Source of the DNA: Balneolaceae bacterium
GTDB taxonomy: Bacteria > Bacteroidota > Rhodothermia > Balneolales > Balneolaceae
Assembly: GCA_007123785.1 (NCBI GenBank)
Contig: SLGL01000481.1
Coordinates: 1 to 5,252 of the forward strand
Length of the DNA: 5,252 nt
Direction of reading: 5' to 3'
Below the pieces are notes generated by a model. That model saw only the letters and a program-made list of their open reading frames with translations, was not told the DNA's origin and ran no database searches. A program made the position numbers and the translations under genes. Positions 5,146-5,252 of this stretch are shown piece by piece. Positions within the stretch are counted from its first letter, which is position 1. Each line of letters starts with the position of its first letter.

Positions 5146-5252
5146 TTCGCCTATTTAAACCAGTAAACTGAAAGATCTGTTTCATTTAAAAATATTGGCG
5201 ATAGTAAAGATATTTGTCCTTTTGACCTGAGTTCGATTAAAAACAACCAGGA
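5146..5252. other. Intergenic tail after the lipoprotein gene
   Basis: These 107 bases are AT-rich. They contain only a short imperfect stem (TGAAA/TTTCA around 5169-5184) that is too weak to call a terminator. No gene start is supported before the right edge. Confidence 0.5.

Noticed and set aside
5169..5184. Small stem after the lipoprotein gene
   Set aside because: Only five pairs and no T-run; too weak for a terminator.

Overview
The window looks like a chromosomal segment from a member of the Bacteroidota/Balneolota group. This rests on a BF3164/6-bladed-propeller type lipoprotein, a GMC oxidoreductase paired with a Tat-exported gluconate-2-dehydrogenase-subunit-3 protein, AT-rich translation starts without clear Shine-Dalgarno sequences, and moderate GC content. 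No rRNA or other marker is present, so anything finer than phylum is a guess.

Left part (1-2370, minus strand): a two-gene cluster. The upstream gene (631-2370) encodes a complete FAD-dependent GMC dehydrogenase (catalytic alpha subunit) with a four-cysteine motif typical of the Fe-S-bearing sugar dehydrogenases. Downstream, and running off the left edge, is its small 'hitchhiker' gamma subunit (1-465), which carries a twin-arginine signal and a possible lipobox. The pair should form a periplasmic, membrane-attached sugar or sugar-acid dehydrogenase of the FAD-GDH / gluconate dehydrogenase / glucoside 3-dehydrogenase class. No cytochrome c partner is in view. The 165-base spacer between the two genes holds two hairpins with the same geometry and mutually complementary arms.

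Middle part (2541-3484, plus strand): a divergently transcribed arsenite S-adenosylmethyltransferase gene (arsM). It is preceded by a sigma70-like promoter whose -10 box overlaps a perfect 10+10 base inverted repeat, a good candidate for an ArsR-family operator. The reading frame is broken. A run of 16 T replaces the five codons that follow the SAM-binding acidic residue, and about 16 bases later one A is missing. The rest of the protein, including the arsenic-binding cysteines, is intact. This could be a recent pseudogene or a local sequencing or assembly fault.

Right part (3485-5252): about 600 bases without a confident gene, becoming strongly AT-rich. It contains a 41-codon ORF overlapping the arsM stop, a pair of 15-base direct repeats spaced exactly 21 bases, a possible two-helix small membrane protein, and a 9+9 base inverted repeat. 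It is followed by a complete gene (4093-5145) for a BF3164/TolB-like beta-propeller lipoprotein, then 107 bases of apparently non-coding sequence. The dehydrogenase, arsM and propeller genes show no obvious shared pathway. I see no mobile-element gene, tRNA, rRNA or CRISPR array.
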